Shown here: one piece after another, positions 63,228-64,000 of the stretch
Layout: every line of letters begins with the position of its first letter
How positions within the stretch are numbered: the stretch's first letter is position 1
DNA from: Danxiaibacter flavus
GTDB taxonomy: Bacteria; Bacteroidota; Bacteroidia; Chitinophagales; Chitinophagaceae
Assembly (NCBI RefSeq): GCF_041060425.1
Contig: NZ_JAULBC010000007.1
Location: forward strand, 248,001 to 312,000
DNA length: 64,000 nucleotides
Direction: 5' to 3'
Made by a program: the position numbers and the translations under genes
The notes under the pieces: model-generated
What the model was told of the DNA's origin: nothing
Database searches by the model: none
What the model saw: the letters and a program-made list of their open reading frames with translations, nothing else

Positions 63228-64000
63228 GCGCGTGTGTTGCGCAGGATCACACGTGTCTACTAATTTCAAGCCGATTACATCGGCGATAGTGAAACAACAT
63301 ATCATTAAAAAGCAATAACTTAAGTTACGGGGTCATTCCTTTCCTAAACAAATTTTGTATTCACCTGTCCCGATGCAATCGGGAGTGAATTAATAGAACC
63401 GAAGCGAAATTTTTTAAACCATATAAGACATATAAGGACGTATAAGAAGTGGTGACCGAGGTTCGACTAGAGCTTGATTGTATTACTCAACCAGTTTGTG
63501 CCTTTCACCATTGACTATTCACAATTCACTAGTCGTATAGAAGGCCATTTAAGAGATGCTTCGCATTAGAACCGCGACACCACTTCATGGGCTCTGGCGC
63601 GTGTGTTCCGCAGGATCACACGTGTCTACTAATTTCAAGCCGATTGCATCGGCGATAGTGAAACAACATATCATTAAAAAGCGATGATTTCAGTTACCGG
63701 GGCAATCCTTTCCTAAACAATTTTTTGTCTTCACCTGTTTTGATACAATCGGGAGAGAATTAAAAGAACCGAAGCGAAATTTTTTAAACCATATAAGACA
63801 TATAAGGACGTATAAGAAGTGGTGACAGAGATTCGACTAGAGCTTGATTGTATTACTCAACCAGTTTGTGCCTTTCACCATTGACTATTCACAATTCACT
63901 AGTCGTATAGAAGGCCATTTAAGAGATGCTTCGCATTAGAACCGCGACACCACTTCATGGGCTCTGGCGCGTGTGTTCCGCAGGATCACACGTGTCTACT
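63228..64000. repeat. Tandem ~370-bp repeats running off the right edge
   Basis: Copies start at 63228, 63597 and 63967 (periods 369 and 370); the third is cut by the window end. They share long identical stretches, for example TTTTTTAAACCATATAAGAC. Each unit has two short palindromes (CGTGTG-N11-CACACG and GCCGAT-N3-ATCGGC) and a segment (63501-63540, 63871-63910) that is an inverted relative of the 120-bp repeats at 28111-28480. No coding frame persists across copies. Confidence 0.85.

Noticed and set aside
63228..64000. Tandem repeats as a CRISPR array
   Set aside because: The unit is about 370 bases, there are no short repeats with unique spacers, and no cas genes are present.

Overview
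The window looks like a chromosomal segment of a Bacteroidota bacterium, most likely in or near the Chitinophagaceae. The evidence is: promoters with the Bacteroidota -7 box (TAnnTTTG) and no Shine-Dalgarno pattern; a TonB-linked outer-membrane beta-barrel protein with a carboxypeptidase-regulatory-like N-terminus; many lipoproteins; several AraC and Crp/Fnr regulators; a YtrA-type GntR regulator. The genus cannot be fixed from this sequence. I saw no rRNA, tRNA, CRISPR array, intact insertion sequence or phage genes.

Layout. (1) 0-13 kb: a truncated Tat lipoprotein gene, two outer-membrane proteins, then a ChrB-domain gene leading a TolC/RND/adaptor efflux operon, then a VIT/CCC1-like membrane protein paired with a small outer-membrane protein. 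(2) 14-21.6 kb: a locus with a YtrA-type GntR regulator, two ABC ATPases, a membrane protein and a 1208-residue ABC permease fused to an M1 peptidase-like domain that has lost both zinc histidines. (3) 21.6-28 kb: a universal stress protein, a YoaK protein, a small membrane protein, a Crp/Fnr and an AraC regulator, separated by long gene-poor gaps. (4) 28-40.5 kb: a DUF4822 lipoprotein, two divergent cytosine-deaminase-like amidohydrolases around a perfect 16-bp palindrome, then a run of exported alpha/beta hydrolases, an Ohr peroxidase and an SDR. (5) 41-47.5 kb: a TolC/HlyD/MFS efflux operon ending in a Crp/Fnr gene, then DUF302 and AraC genes; the first and the DUF302 promoters carry the same operator at the same spacing. 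(6) 48-54.7 kb: two SDRs, an AraC regulator, an MBL-fold hydrolase, a second copy of the Tat alpha/beta hydrolase and a MidA-like methyltransferase. (7) 55.5-63 kb: an AraC regulator divergent from an eight-gene operon (two aldo/keto reductases, then six proteins all with export signals, including a flavodoxin). (8) 63-64 kb: long tandem repeats running off the edge.

How it works together (inference). Most of the window is an accessory detoxification and efflux region: three export systems, many hydrolases and oxidoreductases, and local regulators whose probable sites can be seen. Several gaps hold decayed gene pieces (a sigma-54 activator, a probable nitronate monooxygenase end, a possible AMP-ligase piece and unrecognised fragments). 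Together with a gene-converted hydrolase pair and dispersed inverted-repeat elements, this suggests the region has been repeatedly rearranged.
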